From Streptacidiphilus sp. P02-A3a (GTDB lineage: Bacteria; Actinomycetota; Actinomycetes; Streptomycetales; Streptomycetaceae), in NCBI RefSeq assembly GCF_014084105.1, contig NZ_CP048289.1:6519922-6583921 (forward strand): a DNA stretch of 64,000 bases, read 5' to 3'. Positions within the stretch are counted from its first letter, which is position 1, and each line of letters opens with the position of its first letter. Under the pieces are notes generated by a model. It saw only the letters and a program-made list of their open reading frames with translations, made no database searches and had not been told where the DNA came from. Below, one piece after another: positions 34,764 to 43,512 of this stretch. The position numbers were made by a program, and so were the translations under genes.

Positions 34764-36044
34764 TCACTCCTCGGGGTCGGACGTCGGGGCCGGCTCGGGC
34801 CGCACCGCGGTGAGGTTCCTGACGTCGGGGATGGCGATCATGACCGCGATGGTGATCACCGCGATGACCGAGCTGACGACGAGCATCCGCGACTCGCCGA
34901 CCTGGTCGGCGACGGGTCCGGCCAGGGCGCGGCCGATCGGGATGACGGTGATCGATCCGGCGATGTCGTAGGCGGAGACCCGGCTGAGCGCCGCCGAGGG
35001 GATCCTGGTCTGCAGCGAGGTGGACCACATCACCCCCCACAGCGCGAAGCCGGTACCGGCCACCGCCTGCGCCGCCATGATCGCGGGCAGCGGCCAGCCG
35101 AGGCCCGGCGCCAGCGGGTAGAGCGCGAAGGCGAACATGGCGGTCCCGCCCAGCAGCAGCGGACGCCGGGGCCGCAGCCGCAGCCCCAGCAGTCCGCCGA
35201 GGATGGTCCCGGCCCCGAAGGCGGAGGCCACCAGCCCGTAGCCGCGCGAGCCGTGGGACTGGGTGATCAGGGCCGCGCTCAGCGGCATCGCCGGGCCGAA
35301 CACGCACAGCCCGTAGACCGCCCACACCGCGATCACCGACCACAGCCAGCGGCGGCTGCGGAACTCCTGCCAGCCCCGGCCCAGGCCGCGCCAGAGCGCG
35401 TCCCTCCGGCTGGGCCGGTCGAACCGCATGCCGCGCAGGCCGAACAGGCAGCAGGCGCTGGCGAGGTAGCTGGCGGCGTCGGCGGCGAAGACCTCGCCCG
35501 GGCCGAGGAAGGCGACCAGGGCACCGGCCAGGGCGGGGCCGAGCAGCGTCGACAGCGCCTCGGAGATCCGCAGCACCGCGTTGGCCTGCTGCACGGCCGG
35601 GGTCAGTTTCGGCACGACCCCGGCTATGCCCGGCTGGAAGAAGGCGGTGGCCACGCCGCTCGCCGCCATCAGCACCATGATCTGCCACAGCGCCGGGCGG
35701 CCGGTGAGCAGCAGCACCGCCACCGTCGACTGGGTCCCGCAGCGGACCAGGTCCGCGCCGACCATCAGCCGGATCGGGGTGAACCGGTCGGCGAGCACCC
35801 CGCCGAACAGCACCAGCAGCGCGGTCGGGCCCATCCAGGCGGCGAGGGTCCAGCCGACCCCGCTGGCTCCGTAGCCGGTGGCCAGGACGGCGGTGGTGAG
35901 CGCGACCATCAGCATGCCGTCGCCCAGCAGCGAGACGCTCCGCGCGGCGAAGAACAGCCGGAACCGGGTGGACCGCCAGGGGCCGGGTTCGGGGGCGGCG
36001 GTGGGCGCGACGGTCGCCGCGGCGGCGCCGGGTCCGGCGGTCAA
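34764..36044 (-). CDS. MFS exporter with an apparent TTG start
   Basis: A 426-residue MFS protein of the enterobactin-exporter (EntS)/Tet-like group, with about 12 helices; it begins RLFFAARSVSLLGDGMLMVAL and has GGVLADRFTPIR in loop 2-3. No ATG or GTG lies in frame before helix 1. A TTG at 36044 sits in a TTGA overlap with the stop of the condensation gene, with GGAGG 8 nt upstream, so TTG is the likely start. Role: export of the product of the NRPS-like operon. Confidence 0.85.
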   Translation of the reverse strand: MTAGPGAAAATVAPTAAPEPGPWRSTRFRLFFAARSVSLLGDGMLMVALTTAVLATGYGASGVGWTLAAWMGPTALLVLFGGVLADRFTPIRLMVGADLVRCGTQSTVAVLLLTGRPALWQIMVLMAASGVATAFFQPGIAGVVPKLTPAVQQANAVLRISEALSTLLGPALAGALVAFLGPGEVFAADAASYLASACCLFGLRGMRFDRPSRRDALWRGLGRGWQEFRSRRWLWSVIAVWAVYGLCVFGPAMPLSAALITQSHGSRGYGLVASAFGAGTILGGLLGLRLRPRRPLLLGGTAMFAFALYPLAPGLGWPLPAIMAAQAVAGTGFALWGVMWSTSLQTRIPSAALSRVSAYDIAGSITVIPIGRALAGPVADQVGESRMLVVSSVIAVITIAVMIAIPDVRNLTAVRPEPAPTSDPEE

Positions 36045-37759
36045 CGCCCGGCCTCCGGGTCGCGGCCTTCGCCCTGCGCCAGGACCGTCGTCCGCGACCA
36101 GTCGGGGCCGTCCGCGGTGCCGGGGTGATCGACCGCGTCGACCGCGTGGACGGTGTAGTGGCCGGGGGCCATCGCCGTGGGCCGGTCCACCAGCGCGGCC
36201 AGTACCGCCCGGTGCGCCTGTGCCGGGGTGAGGGGGCGGTCGGCCGGGCCGACGGCGATGTCGGCGGCCAGGGTGGCGCCGTGGTCGGGGTGCTCCTCGA
36301 CGCGCAGCCGGACCGGCAGTCCGAGGGCCTCCTGGAGCAGCCCGGTGACCGTCGGCCGGTGGATCCAACTGCCGTCCACCAGTGACCAGTCCGGGCCGCG
36401 AACGGCCGCCCGGACGCCGGTGACCGCGGCCAGCGAGCGCATCGGCACGGGGCCCTCGGCGGCGGCCCGGAGCAGCGCCAGCAGGCCGACCGCGAACCCC
36501 TCGGCCTCGGTCCGGTCCAGCAGTTGCGGGTCCACCCGCAGCGACAGGTCCAGGGTCTCCCCGAAGGCATGGCACCAGAGCATGATCCGGACCGGGACGG
36601 CCTGCGCGGGCTCCCATTCGAGCGCCGGTTCGGCGGTCGGGTCGGCCCACTGCCGCGCGGTCAACGACAGGGCGCTGAGGTCGTTGAAGACGACGTCGCG
36701 GGTGAACCGGGTGCCGCGCCGGTGCTCGACCTCGCCGATGGCGTCCCACAGTTCGATCGCGTCGAACCAGCTGTTGCGGTAGGCGCCGAGCAGGCTGCCC
36801 TTGGCCCGCAGCAGCAGGTCGTCGAAGGTCTCCGTGTCGGTGTCCAGGGCGAGCAGCGCGTCTTGGGCCACGGTGCCTATGTAGTCCGTGAGTTGGGGTA
36901 GGAAGCGGTTGGAGGAGAGGATCGCGCTGACGCAGCTGCGCTGCGCGGTGCGGTGCGCGACCAGGCCGCACCAGGCCGCCACCAGCACGGTGGTCGGCGA
37001 CATACCGGTGCGTTCGGCGGCGCGGGCGAGGTCCTTGGCGGCCTGCCGGGAGCGGATCCACAGCTGCGGCAGCATCCGGTCCGTGGGCGCGGTGCGGTCC
37101 TCGGCGAAGGCGGCCTGCGGTTTCTCGGAGACGATCCGCCGCCAGTGCCGCAGTGAGGACTCGGACCGGCGGATCCCGGCCGGGGTGCGTTCGAACGCGG
37201 CGATGTCGATCGGCGCGTGGCTGGGCGGCGGCGGCAGTTCCTCGCCGCGCAGCAGCGCCTGGAACTCCTGGCCGAGCAGGTGCAGCGCGGTGGCGTCGAC
37301 GGCGGCGTGGCAGGTGACCAGCGCGATCCGGACCGGCAGTCCGGCCCGGGTCACCACCGTGATCCGCAGCGGGAACTCGGTGGCCAGGTCGAACCGGGGG
37401 GCGCGCCGGGCCAGCGCGAGCCGGGCGGCGAGCGCCCCCGGATCCTCGCCGTCAGCCGTCTCGACGACCGCGAGCTCGATGCTGCCGTCCGGCTGCACCC
37501 GCTGGACCGTCGGCGCGCTGCCGGGAGTGTGCGGGTAGCGGGTGCGCAGCGACTCGTGGCGTTCGGCCAGGGCGCCGAAGGCCGCCGCGACCCGCTCCAG
37601 GGTCGCGCCCGACGGCACCGTCCAGACCAGGTGGTTGTTGATCTCCTCGGGTTCGTCCCGCAGGATGCAGCGGATCATATTGGCCTGGCCCATGGTCAGC
37701 GGGCCGGTTCTGGGCCGTCCGGCCCGGTAGCTCCGGGTGATCTGGCTGGTCGATGTCAT
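36041..37759 (-). CDS. Stand-alone condensation-domain protein
   Basis: A 572-residue protein of the NRPS condensation/acyltransferase superfamily. PLTMGQANMI, LVWTVPSG, ALAERHESLRTRY and FDLATEFPLRI mark the N-terminal lobe. The active-site motif HHxxxDG appears as CHAAVDA (about residues 151-157): the catalytic second His and the Asp are kept, while the first His and final Gly are changed. The C-lobe has FNDLSAL and a latch-like segment, plus about 120 extra residues. Free-standing C proteins join an acyl or aminoacyl group from a carrier to an acceptor. GGGAGG lies 6 nt before the ATG. It follows the aldolase gene after 55 nt and overlaps the exporter by 4 bp. Confidence 0.82.
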   Translation of the reverse strand: MTSTSQITRSYRAGRPRTGPLTMGQANMIRCILRDEPEEINNHLVWTVPSGATLERVAAAFGALAERHESLRTRYPHTPGSAPTVQRVQPDGSIELAVVETADGEDPGALAARLALARRAPRFDLATEFPLRITVVTRAGLPVRIALVTCHAAVDATALHLLGQEFQALLRGEELPPPPSHAPIDIAAFERTPAGIRRSESSLRHWRRIVSEKPQAAFAEDRTAPTDRMLPQLWIRSRQAAKDLARAAERTGMSPTTVLVAAWCGLVAHRTAQRSCVSAILSSNRFLPQLTDYIGTVAQDALLALDTDTETFDDLLLRAKGSLLGAYRNSWFDAIELWDAIGEVEHRRGTRFTRDVVFNDLSALSLTARQWADPTAEPALEWEPAQAVPVRIMLWCHAFGETLDLSLRVDPQLLDRTEAEGFAVGLLALLRAAAEGPVPMRSLAAVTGVRAAVRGPDWSLVDGSWIHRPTVTGLLQEALGLPVRLRVEEHPDHGATLAADIAVGPADRPLTPAQAHRAVLAALVDRPTAMAPGHYTVHAVDAVDHPGTADGPDWSRTTVLAQGEGRDPEAGR

Positions 37760-37814
37760 GGTCGGCCTCCCTGGGGGCGCGCGGCGGTCGGGTCGGCGGT
37801 GCGGTCCGGGCCGG

Positions 37815-38597
37815 TCACACCGGCCAGTCCCGGGCCTCGGGCGAGGACCGGGCCACTCGCCGCACCGCGTAGTCCCAGTAGGAGCGGACGGACAGGTCGG
37901 CGTAGATGTAGTCCCGTTTCAGCTGGACGTCCTCGGCGGACGACGAGTGGTAGGGCAGTCCGGACTGCTCGGCGAGCAGTTGCAGTCGGCAGGCCCGTTC
38001 CAGTACCTGGGCGAAGACCGCCGCGTGGCGGACGCTGCGGCCGACCACCACGCCGCCGTGGTTGCGCAGCAGCACGCCGTTGGCGTCCCCGAGGCTGTCG
38101 GCGATCGCCTCCCCGGTCGCCTGGTCCAGGACGGTGTTGCTGGTCGCGGTGAACACCGCCAGCCGGTCCTGGAAGTACGCCCCCTCGTGCGAGACCGGGC
38201 GCACCGCCAGGTCGGTCGCGCCGAAGACCAGGGTGTGCGGGGCGTGGCTGTGGACGATGCCGTTGACGTCCGGCCGGGCCCGGTAGATCGCCTGGTGCAG
38301 CGGGAGTTCCGGCGGGGCCAGCGGGTCGACCGGGGCGTCGGGGTCGGTGGAGGCCGCGACGACCTGGTCCGGGGTGGCCTCGTCGAAGCCGCAGAGCGCG
38401 TTCTTGATGTAGAAGGTCGCCGAGCCGGGCATCCGGGCGGAGATCTGGCCCTGGTTGAAGTCGTCGTGGCCGTCCAGCGACAGCATCCGGGCGCCGACCG
38501 CGATCTGCGCGGCCAGACGGCGCAGCGGGGCGGGGACGGCGGGGCCGGTCAGGACGGTGGCGGGGCGAGCGGCGGGGCTGGTCACGGGGCTGGTCAC
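37815..38597 (-). CDS. Class II aldolase/adducin family protein
   Basis: A 260-residue protein of the zinc-dependent class II (fuculose-phosphate) aldolase/adducin fold. Metal ligands are visible in GIVHSHAPH (H-x-H) and LLRNHGGVVVG (third His). NQGQISARMPG and VSHEGAYF match the substrate region; the Glu of SHEGA is a candidate base. Members perform retro-aldol/aldol or decarboxylation chemistry. GTG 38597 overlaps the stop of the DapB-like gene (GTGA), with GGAGGG 3 nt before it, so the two are coupled and probably act in sequence. Confidence 0.85.
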   Translation of the reverse strand: MTSPVTSPAARPATVLTGPAVPAPLRRLAAQIAVGARMLSLDGHDDFNQGQISARMPGSATFYIKNALCGFDEATPDQVVAASTDPDAPVDPLAPPELPLHQAIYRARPDVNGIVHSHAPHTLVFGATDLAVRPVSHEGAYFQDRLAVFTATSNTVLDQATGEAIADSLGDANGVLLRNHGGVVVGRSVRHAAVFAQVLERACRLQLLAEQSGLPYHSSSAEDVQLKRDYIYADLSVRSYWDYAVRRVARSSPEARDWPV

Positions 38598-39319
38598 GGT
38601 CCCTCCAGAATCGAGTCGAACACCTGGTGCATGGAGTAGCGGCCCGGCGCCGCCCGTCCGGCCCAGCGGACGGCCGCGAGCACCCCGGCCGCGCAGGCGT
38701 CCAGGCTGGTGACCGCGTGCCGGAGCAGCAGTGACTCGCCGCCCCGGGACCAGAGCAGGTCGTGGTCGCTGACCGCCGGGCCCGCGCGCAGCGAGGCGAC
38801 GTCCGCCGCCGGTTGTCCGGAGTGCTGCTCCCAGGTCCCGGCGAGCGCGGTCACGGTCGCGCTCGGCCGGTGCGCCTTGCTGGTCGGATGCCGGTCCAGC
38901 AGGCCCGCCTGGCCGGAGAGTCCGGCCTTCGCCAGTCCGGCGTCCAGTGCCGCGAGGCGGCTGATCAGGCGGGTCTGCAGGTAGTTGCCGACGGTGAGGT
39001 TGACCGCCCGGACCACCGGTACCCGCCGCGCCAGCCGGTCCAGCGCGGCCTGTTGGACGTCGTCCAGGTCGGAGACGCACTCCACCAGCGGCAGCCGGTG
39101 CCGTTCGGCGTAGTCGATGGCCGCTCCGGCTCCGTCGTGGCCGCTGGCGTCGACCAGGACGGCGGGCACCGCGTGGGCCGACCAGCCGCCGGTCCGGGTC
39201 GCGGTCAGTCGGACCGGCAGGCCGTTCCGGGCGCAGGCCGCCGCGACCGCGGCGCCGAGTCGGCCGAGGCCGACGACGCCGACGGTGAGCGGAGCCCCCG
39301 GGTGCCCGGGCTCACCCAC
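38594..39319 (-). CDS. DapB-like (dihydrodipicolinate reductase family) oxidoreductase
   Basis: A 241-residue Rossmann protein (VGVVGLGRLGAAVA at about residues 12-25) with a DapB-type C-terminal domain. DapB's HHxxKxDxPSGT active-site segment appears as RHPTSKAHRPSATV: the first His, the Lys four residues later and the PSxT are kept, while the second His, Asp and Gly are not. The end (LLRHAVTSLDACAAGVLAAVRW, then GRYSMHQVFD) also parallels DapB. It is unlikely to be the housekeeping lysine enzyme given the changes and the operon. Inferred role: reduction of a cyclic imine or unsaturated heterocycle. The GTG overlaps the carrier-protein stop by 8 bp. Confidence 0.68.
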   Translation of the reverse strand: MGEPGHPGAPLTVGVVGLGRLGAAVAAACARNGLPVRLTATRTGGWSAHAVPAVLVDASGHDGAGAAIDYAERHRLPLVECVSDLDDVQQAALDRLARRVPVVRAVNLTVGNYLQTRLISRLAALDAGLAKAGLSGQAGLLDRHPTSKAHRPSATVTALAGTWEQHSGQPAADVASLRAGPAVSDHDLLWSRGGESLLLRHAVTSLDACAAGVLAAVRWAGRAAPGRYSMHQVFDSILEGP

Positions 39320-39587
39320 GGGTCTCGGCGAGCTGGGCGGCGACCAGGCCGGCGATGCCGTCGACGGTCGCGAAGCTGGCGATGTCGGCCTCCGGGTCGA
39401 GGTAGACGCCGAAGTCGTTCTCGATCGCGTCGATCATCCGGATGTAGGACAGCGAGGAGTAGTTGACGGCCTGGAGTGAGCCCCCGGCGGCGGCCAGCAC
39501 CGCCTCGGTCAGGCCGCCCTCGGCGGATTCCACCACCAGTCGGCGGATCCGGGCGAGATCGGTGTCGGTGCTCGGGTCAGCGGTCAT
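39312..39587 (-). CDS. Acyl/peptidyl carrier protein
   Basis: A 91-residue four-helix carrier protein. The helix-2 motif NYSSLSYIRMIDAIENDFGVYLD (shown in family as DSLxxxxLxxxIExxFGV) places the phosphopantetheine Ser at about residue 45. It overlaps the adenylation gene by 11 bp upstream and the DapB-like gene by 8 bp downstream, so the adenylation enzyme is the obvious loading partner. Confidence 0.85.
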   Translation of the reverse strand: MTADPSTDTDLARIRRLVVESAEGGLTEAVLAAAGGSLQAVNYSSLSYIRMIDAIENDFGVYLDPEADIASFATVDGIAGLVAAQLAETRG

Positions 39588-41127
39588 CGCGGGGGCCTCC
39601 TGAGTGCTCCTGCGGGGCGCCCGCAGGGGTGGGGTCGACGGGGGTCGGTGCGAAGAGTGCGGCGAGCTGGGCGGTGCGGACCTTGCCGGTGCTGCCGCGC
39701 GGCAGCCGCGGCAGGGTCCGGATCAGGGTGGGGGTCTGGTAGGCGGACAGCCGGTCGGCGACATGGGCGTGCACGTCGGCGAGCACGACCGGGGCGTCGG
39801 CTTCGAACACCGCGGCCACGGCTCCGGCGCCGTGCCGGTCGGGGACTTCGAGCACCACCGCGTCGCGGACCCCGGCCAGCCCGTCCAGGGCCGCCTCCAC
39901 CGCGTTGGCGTCGACCTTCCGGCCGCCGACGTTGACCACCCGGTCGGTGCGGCCGGTCAGGTGCAGGCCGGTGGGTCCGAGGTACCCGGCGTCGCCGGTC
40001 CGGTAGTAGCCGTCCGGGGTGATCCGCTCGGCGAACGCGCCGGGGACGTTGAGGTAGCCGCTGCCCATGGACTCGCTGCGGACCTCGATCGGGGCGGGCG
40101 CCCCGGCGTGCTGCCCGGCCCGGATCTCGACCCCGGGCAGCGGCAGGCCCAGGCCGGACTCCTGGTCGGCTCCGGCGAAGGTGAGCGGGCCGGTCTCGGC
40201 GGCCCCGTAGTAGTCGATCAGCGGGACCCCGGACAGCTCGGCGAACGACCGCCGGGTGTCGGAGCGCAGCGGGGCGGCCGAGGAGACCGCCATCCGCAGG
40301 CTGCTGAACGCGTCCTGGTCGACCGGGCGGCGGACGAAGGACTCGTAGAGCGCGGGGAACGCCACCAGCCGGGTGGGCCGGGTGCGTTGCAGCGCCCGGG
40401 CGGCGCGCCCGGCCGTGGGCAGGCCCCGGTCCAGGTGCAGTTCCGCACCGGCCAGCAGCAGCGGGTTGAGGGCGGTGTTGAAGGCCAGGCCGTTGGCCGG
40501 GGAGGCGAGGGACAGGATCCGGTCCTGCCCGGTGAGCCCGGTCCCCCGGGTCCAGTTGGCGGCGGCGCGGAGCACCGCCGCCGCGCTGAACTCGATGCAC
40601 TTGGGGGTCCCGGTGGAGCCGGAGGTGAACCGGCAGACGGCGGTGTCCGCGCGCAGCGCCGGGCGTCGGCGCGGACCGGTCGGCAGCGCCGTACCGGCGC
40701 CGGGCCACGGGGCCGCCGCCCGGCTGTCCGGCGGCGGTGCCGCCTCCGGGTCCTGGAGCAGCAGGTCCAGGCCGCACTCGTGGACGACGGCGGCCAGCGC
40801 GGCCGGTCCGGTGGCGGCGTCGAGCAGGAACGGCACCGCTCCGGCCCGCAGTACCGCCAGGTAGGCGAGGACGAAGTGGGCCGAGTTGCCGAGGGTGATG
40901 CCCACCCGCAGCCGGTCCCCGGTGACGGGTTCCGGCAGCCCGGCGGCGAGCCGCCCGGCGCGCTGGTCGAGTTCCCGGTAGCTGAGCGCGGCGTCGGGGT
41001 CGGACACGGCGAGGCGGTCGCCGTACTGCTGGAACGCCGCCCGTAGGGCCTGGTCGAGCGATCGGGGGTCGGTGTCGGGCCGGTGGTCGCCGGACTGCTG
41101 CTGCGTCCGGTCGGGGGAAGTGGTCAC
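39577..41127 (-). CDS. Stand-alone adenylation enzyme (AMP-dependent synthetase/ligase)
   Basis: A 516-residue ANL-family ligase. Core motifs: FTSGSTGTPK (A3, P-loop), YYGAAETG (A5), YRTGDAGYL (A7), GRTDRVVNVGGRKVD (A8) and the A10 Lys in LPRGSTGKVRT. The Asp that binds the amino-acid amine in classical NRPS A domains cannot be assigned by eye, so the substrate may be an amino acid or an aryl or alkyl acid. It loads the carrier protein encoded next. The GTG overlaps the SagB-like stop (GTGA). Confidence 0.88.
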   Translation of the reverse strand: MTTSPDRTQQQSGDHRPDTDPRSLDQALRAAFQQYGDRLAVSDPDAALSYRELDQRAGRLAAGLPEPVTGDRLRVGITLGNSAHFVLAYLAVLRAGAVPFLLDAATGPAALAAVVHECGLDLLLQDPEAAPPPDSRAAAPWPGAGTALPTGPRRRPALRADTAVCRFTSGSTGTPKCIEFSAAAVLRAAANWTRGTGLTGQDRILSLASPANGLAFNTALNPLLLAGAELHLDRGLPTAGRAARALQRTRPTRLVAFPALYESFVRRPVDQDAFSSLRMAVSSAAPLRSDTRRSFAELSGVPLIDYYGAAETGPLTFAGADQESGLGLPLPGVEIRAGQHAGAPAPIEVRSESMGSGYLNVPGAFAERITPDGYYRTGDAGYLGPTGLHLTGRTDRVVNVGGRKVDANAVEAALDGLAGVRDAVVLEVPDRHGAGAVAAVFEADAPVVLADVHAHVADRLSAYQTPTLIRTLPRLPRGSTGKVRTAQLAALFAPTPVDPTPAGAPQEHSGGPRDDR

Positions 41128-42587
41128 TTCTCGTCCTGGGCGTAGGCGGTCTGCATCCGGTCGAGCTTGGCCGTGCTGCCGTCGGCGGTGCCCAGCAGCA
41201 GGATGTACAGCACGTCCTGTTCCGTCGGGAGCCCGGCCAGTTCGGCCCAGCGGGCGGAGTCGAAACCGCCGATGGCGGTGACGGCCAGTCCGGCCCGGGT
41301 GGCGCCGAGGTAGAGCAGGTGGCCGAGGGCTCCGGCCCGGAAGAGCGGACCGACCGGGTGCCGACGGCCCCCGGAGTGCAGGCTGCGGCGGGGGGCGTGG
41401 AACAGCACCAGCGCCGCCGCGTCCCGGAGCTGCTGCTGTCCCATGCAGGCCGCGACCAGTTCGTCCGGGTCGACCGCGCCGGGCCTCGGCGGCGCGTCGG
41501 GTGCGGTCAGGTCGTACGCTCCGGTCGGCAACCCGTCCACGTCGCGGGCGACCAGGGTGGCCGAGAAACGTGGGTCGGCGGGCAGGTCGACCGGCAGCGC
41601 GGTGCGCATCCCGCCCAGGGCCCAGGTGAGTTGGTCGAGGGGGATCGGCCCCGGCCGGAAGCCCTTGGCCGATCGGCGCCGGGCGGCCAGCGCCCGGTTG
41701 TCCGTGCCGCCCACCAGCGGCGCGTGCGGGAGCAGCGCCGAGGAGCCGGTCAGCAGTCCGGCCGCCGGGAGCGGTCGGCCGCCGGGTGCGCCGTCGGTGT
41801 GGGCGTCGGCGCCGCCGGCCGGGATCGAGTCCCAGCAGGCCTCCTCCAGCCAGGCGACGGGGTCGCCGGTCGGTACGGCGGAGCGGTCGTCCTGGTAGCT
41901 CCAGCCGGTGTGGGTCCGGGCCGGGGCGCCCGGCCGCAGGCCGGAGACCCGGAGCACCGAGACCAGTTGGCGGCAGCGCGCGGCGAGCCGCAGCAGCTGG
42001 TCCAACGGTTCGGACAGCGGCGCGGACGGCGGTCCGACCAGCAGTTCGGCCCGCTCGGCCTGGTCCCCGGCCGCGAGCAGCAGGTGGGTCGCCAGGTGGC
42101 CGCTGTCCAGCTGGGTGTAGAGGAAGCCCCGGTCCCCGTACTTGCGCATGGACAGCCACGGCCGGGCCGCGACCAGCAGCAGGAACCCGCTTTCCGGGAC
42201 CGGTCCGTGCGAGCGGGCCAGGGCCTCGGCCACCTCGCTCCCCCGGTGCAGCAGCCGCCCGGACCGGCGGACCGGGTCCAGCGCGTAGACGGCGGGCGCC
42301 GCGTCGTCGTCGACCACGGCATAGCACTCGTAGGGTTGGATCGCACCGGCCGAGGGGGCCGCGAAGTCGCCGTTGCGCGAGCCCAGGCAGGCGGTTTCGA
42401 GCAGGTGCTCCGCCTGGATGAGCCCGGCCGACCGGGCGGCCGCGAGCGGTTGCGGCGTGGCCGCCGAGGAAAGCGTCAGACCGTCCCAGAACGCGGGGCC
42501 GGATCTGCCGTACCGGTGCTCGGGGCCGTGACTGCGGCCGGTGAGCAGGGTCGCCGCCTCAAGCGGGCGTTGGTACGTCGATGTCAT
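41124..42587 (-). CDS. SagB/ThcOx-family flavin oxidoreductase (double nitroreductase fold)
   Basis: A 487-residue protein with two nitroreductase-like halves, as in SagB-type dehydrogenases. The N-half has ETACLGSRNGDFAAPSAGAIQPYECY, the C-half RRRSAKGFRPGPI, GAYDLT and GALGHLLYLGATRAGLAVTAIGGFD. Family members use FMN to oxidise azolines to azoles or perform related dehydrogenations, also on carrier-bound substrates. No YcaO cyclodehydratase is nearby, so a RiPP role is not supported; action on a carrier-tethered intermediate fits better. ATG 42587 (MTSTYQ) is preferred over ATG 42602 because GGGGA abuts the latter. It is the first gene of the eight-gene operon. Confidence 0.82.
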   Translation of the reverse strand: MTSTYQRPLEAATLLTGRSHGPEHRYGRSGPAFWDGLTLSSAATPQPLAAARSAGLIQAEHLLETACLGSRNGDFAAPSAGAIQPYECYAVVDDDAAPAVYALDPVRRSGRLLHRGSEVAEALARSHGPVPESGFLLLVAARPWLSMRKYGDRGFLYTQLDSGHLATHLLLAAGDQAERAELLVGPPSAPLSEPLDQLLRLAARCRQLVSVLRVSGLRPGAPARTHTGWSYQDDRSAVPTGDPVAWLEEACWDSIPAGGADAHTDGAPGGRPLPAAGLLTGSSALLPHAPLVGGTDNRALAARRRSAKGFRPGPIPLDQLTWALGGMRTALPVDLPADPRFSATLVARDVDGLPTGAYDLTAPDAPPRPGAVDPDELVAACMGQQQLRDAAALVLFHAPRRSLHSGGRRHPVGPLFRAGALGHLLYLGATRAGLAVTAIGGFDSARWAELAGLPTEQDVLYILLLGTADGSTAKLDRMQTAYAQDEK

Positions 42588-43512
42588 ATCAGTGCCGTCC
42601 ATTCCCCGGAGCGCCGTGAGCGGCGCGGGGAAGCGTGGACGAGTAAGTGGGGTAGGAGTCTGGCGTGCATCACGTGAGCCTTTCCTGAGTCAACCGGAGA
42701 GGAACGGTTCCATGAGCAGGGCCGTACAAGGAACTCTTACGCGGACGCTGAGCAGGCTAGGGGAGATCCGGATATTGGTCTAGGCCTTCTGGGTCGCCGC
42801 AGGCCGGGACCCCTGCGATCCAGCCGATCGTTCGCCCACCCCCGGCCCCGCCCGGACGACGGATCGTCACCAGACCTATCCGGCAACGGTATCTGACGTA
42901 CCGTCATCCTGGTTTACCGGAAGAAATCAGCGCCGCCCCCGTTCGCTCTGTTCCGGCACTGTCGGATCGCCCCACCGGAAAGCGGAAGTTCGCACGCCAT
43001 CGGGTCGGGCGGCCGAATCGGGCACGGCCCGGCCGCGCACCGCCGAACCGGGACACCTCCCCCGCGTCCGGCCCGGACCGCCGGGGGCGAACTGCTGCCC
43101 GCCGCGCCCGGCCCCGGGGCGGTACCGGCGTCACCGAATACGTCCCCCCATTCCCCCGGGGTGCGTTCTCGGCAGGTATTCCACCGCATCCCCTGGGGCT
43201 CCACCGCACTCCCTTTTCGTTTCCCACCCCACAGTTGACACCCGCTCGCCGACAGCGCCGCCAACTCCCGTCCAGTTCGCCGGACTTCACCGCCGAAGGG
43301 CGTCCCGAACCCGCTCCTGGCGCCGCGTCAATGGCCGGGAACAGCCGTGCTGTGCGCGGGTTCAGACGACCGCGATCCGGCCGGCCTGACGTCCAGGACG
43401 TCAGGCCGGACGTCAGGCGACGACCTGGTGTCCGGGACCGGGCGCGGCCATCGTCGTCTGCGCGACGGTCCCCGCCCGGCGTCACGGCCTGGCGAAGAAC
43501 AGGAGTACCGCG
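42588..43512. other. Long control/spacer region with no supported gene
   Basis: About 925 bp between the SagB-like gene and the broken gene at 43513. Antisense-looking ORFs exist but have no family resemblance. It must hold the promoter of the eight-gene operon. A 23-codon plus-strand ORF at 42711-42782 has a GGAGAGGA-like site but codon use unlike its neighbours, so I do not call it. The inverted repeats at 43381-43418 are the clearest structure. Confidence 0.5.
43381..43418. promoter_or_regulatory. 14-bp inverted repeat plus third half-site (TGACGTCC/GGACGTCA)
   Basis: CCGGCCTGACGTCC (43381-43394), one base, and GGACGTCAGGCCGG (43396-43409) are perfect complements. GGACGTCAGGC recurs directly at 43408-43418. 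Triple half-sites of this kind suggest a regulator-binding cluster; the stem is also strong enough to terminate transcription. Confidence 0.6.

Noticed and set aside
41124..42587. SagB-like protein as evidence for a thiopeptide or linear azole RiPP cluster
   Set aside because: No cyclodehydratase or precursor peptide is present; adjacent adenylation and carrier genes point to NRPS-like chemistry.
42711..42782. 23-codon plus-strand ORF with a GGAGAGGA-like site, divergent from the SagB-like gene; considered as a RiPP precursor
   Set aside because: Codon use (CTT, CTA, ATA, TTG) is unlike the neighbours, and there is no YcaO or leader-recognition gene. It is more likely part of the operon's 5' region.
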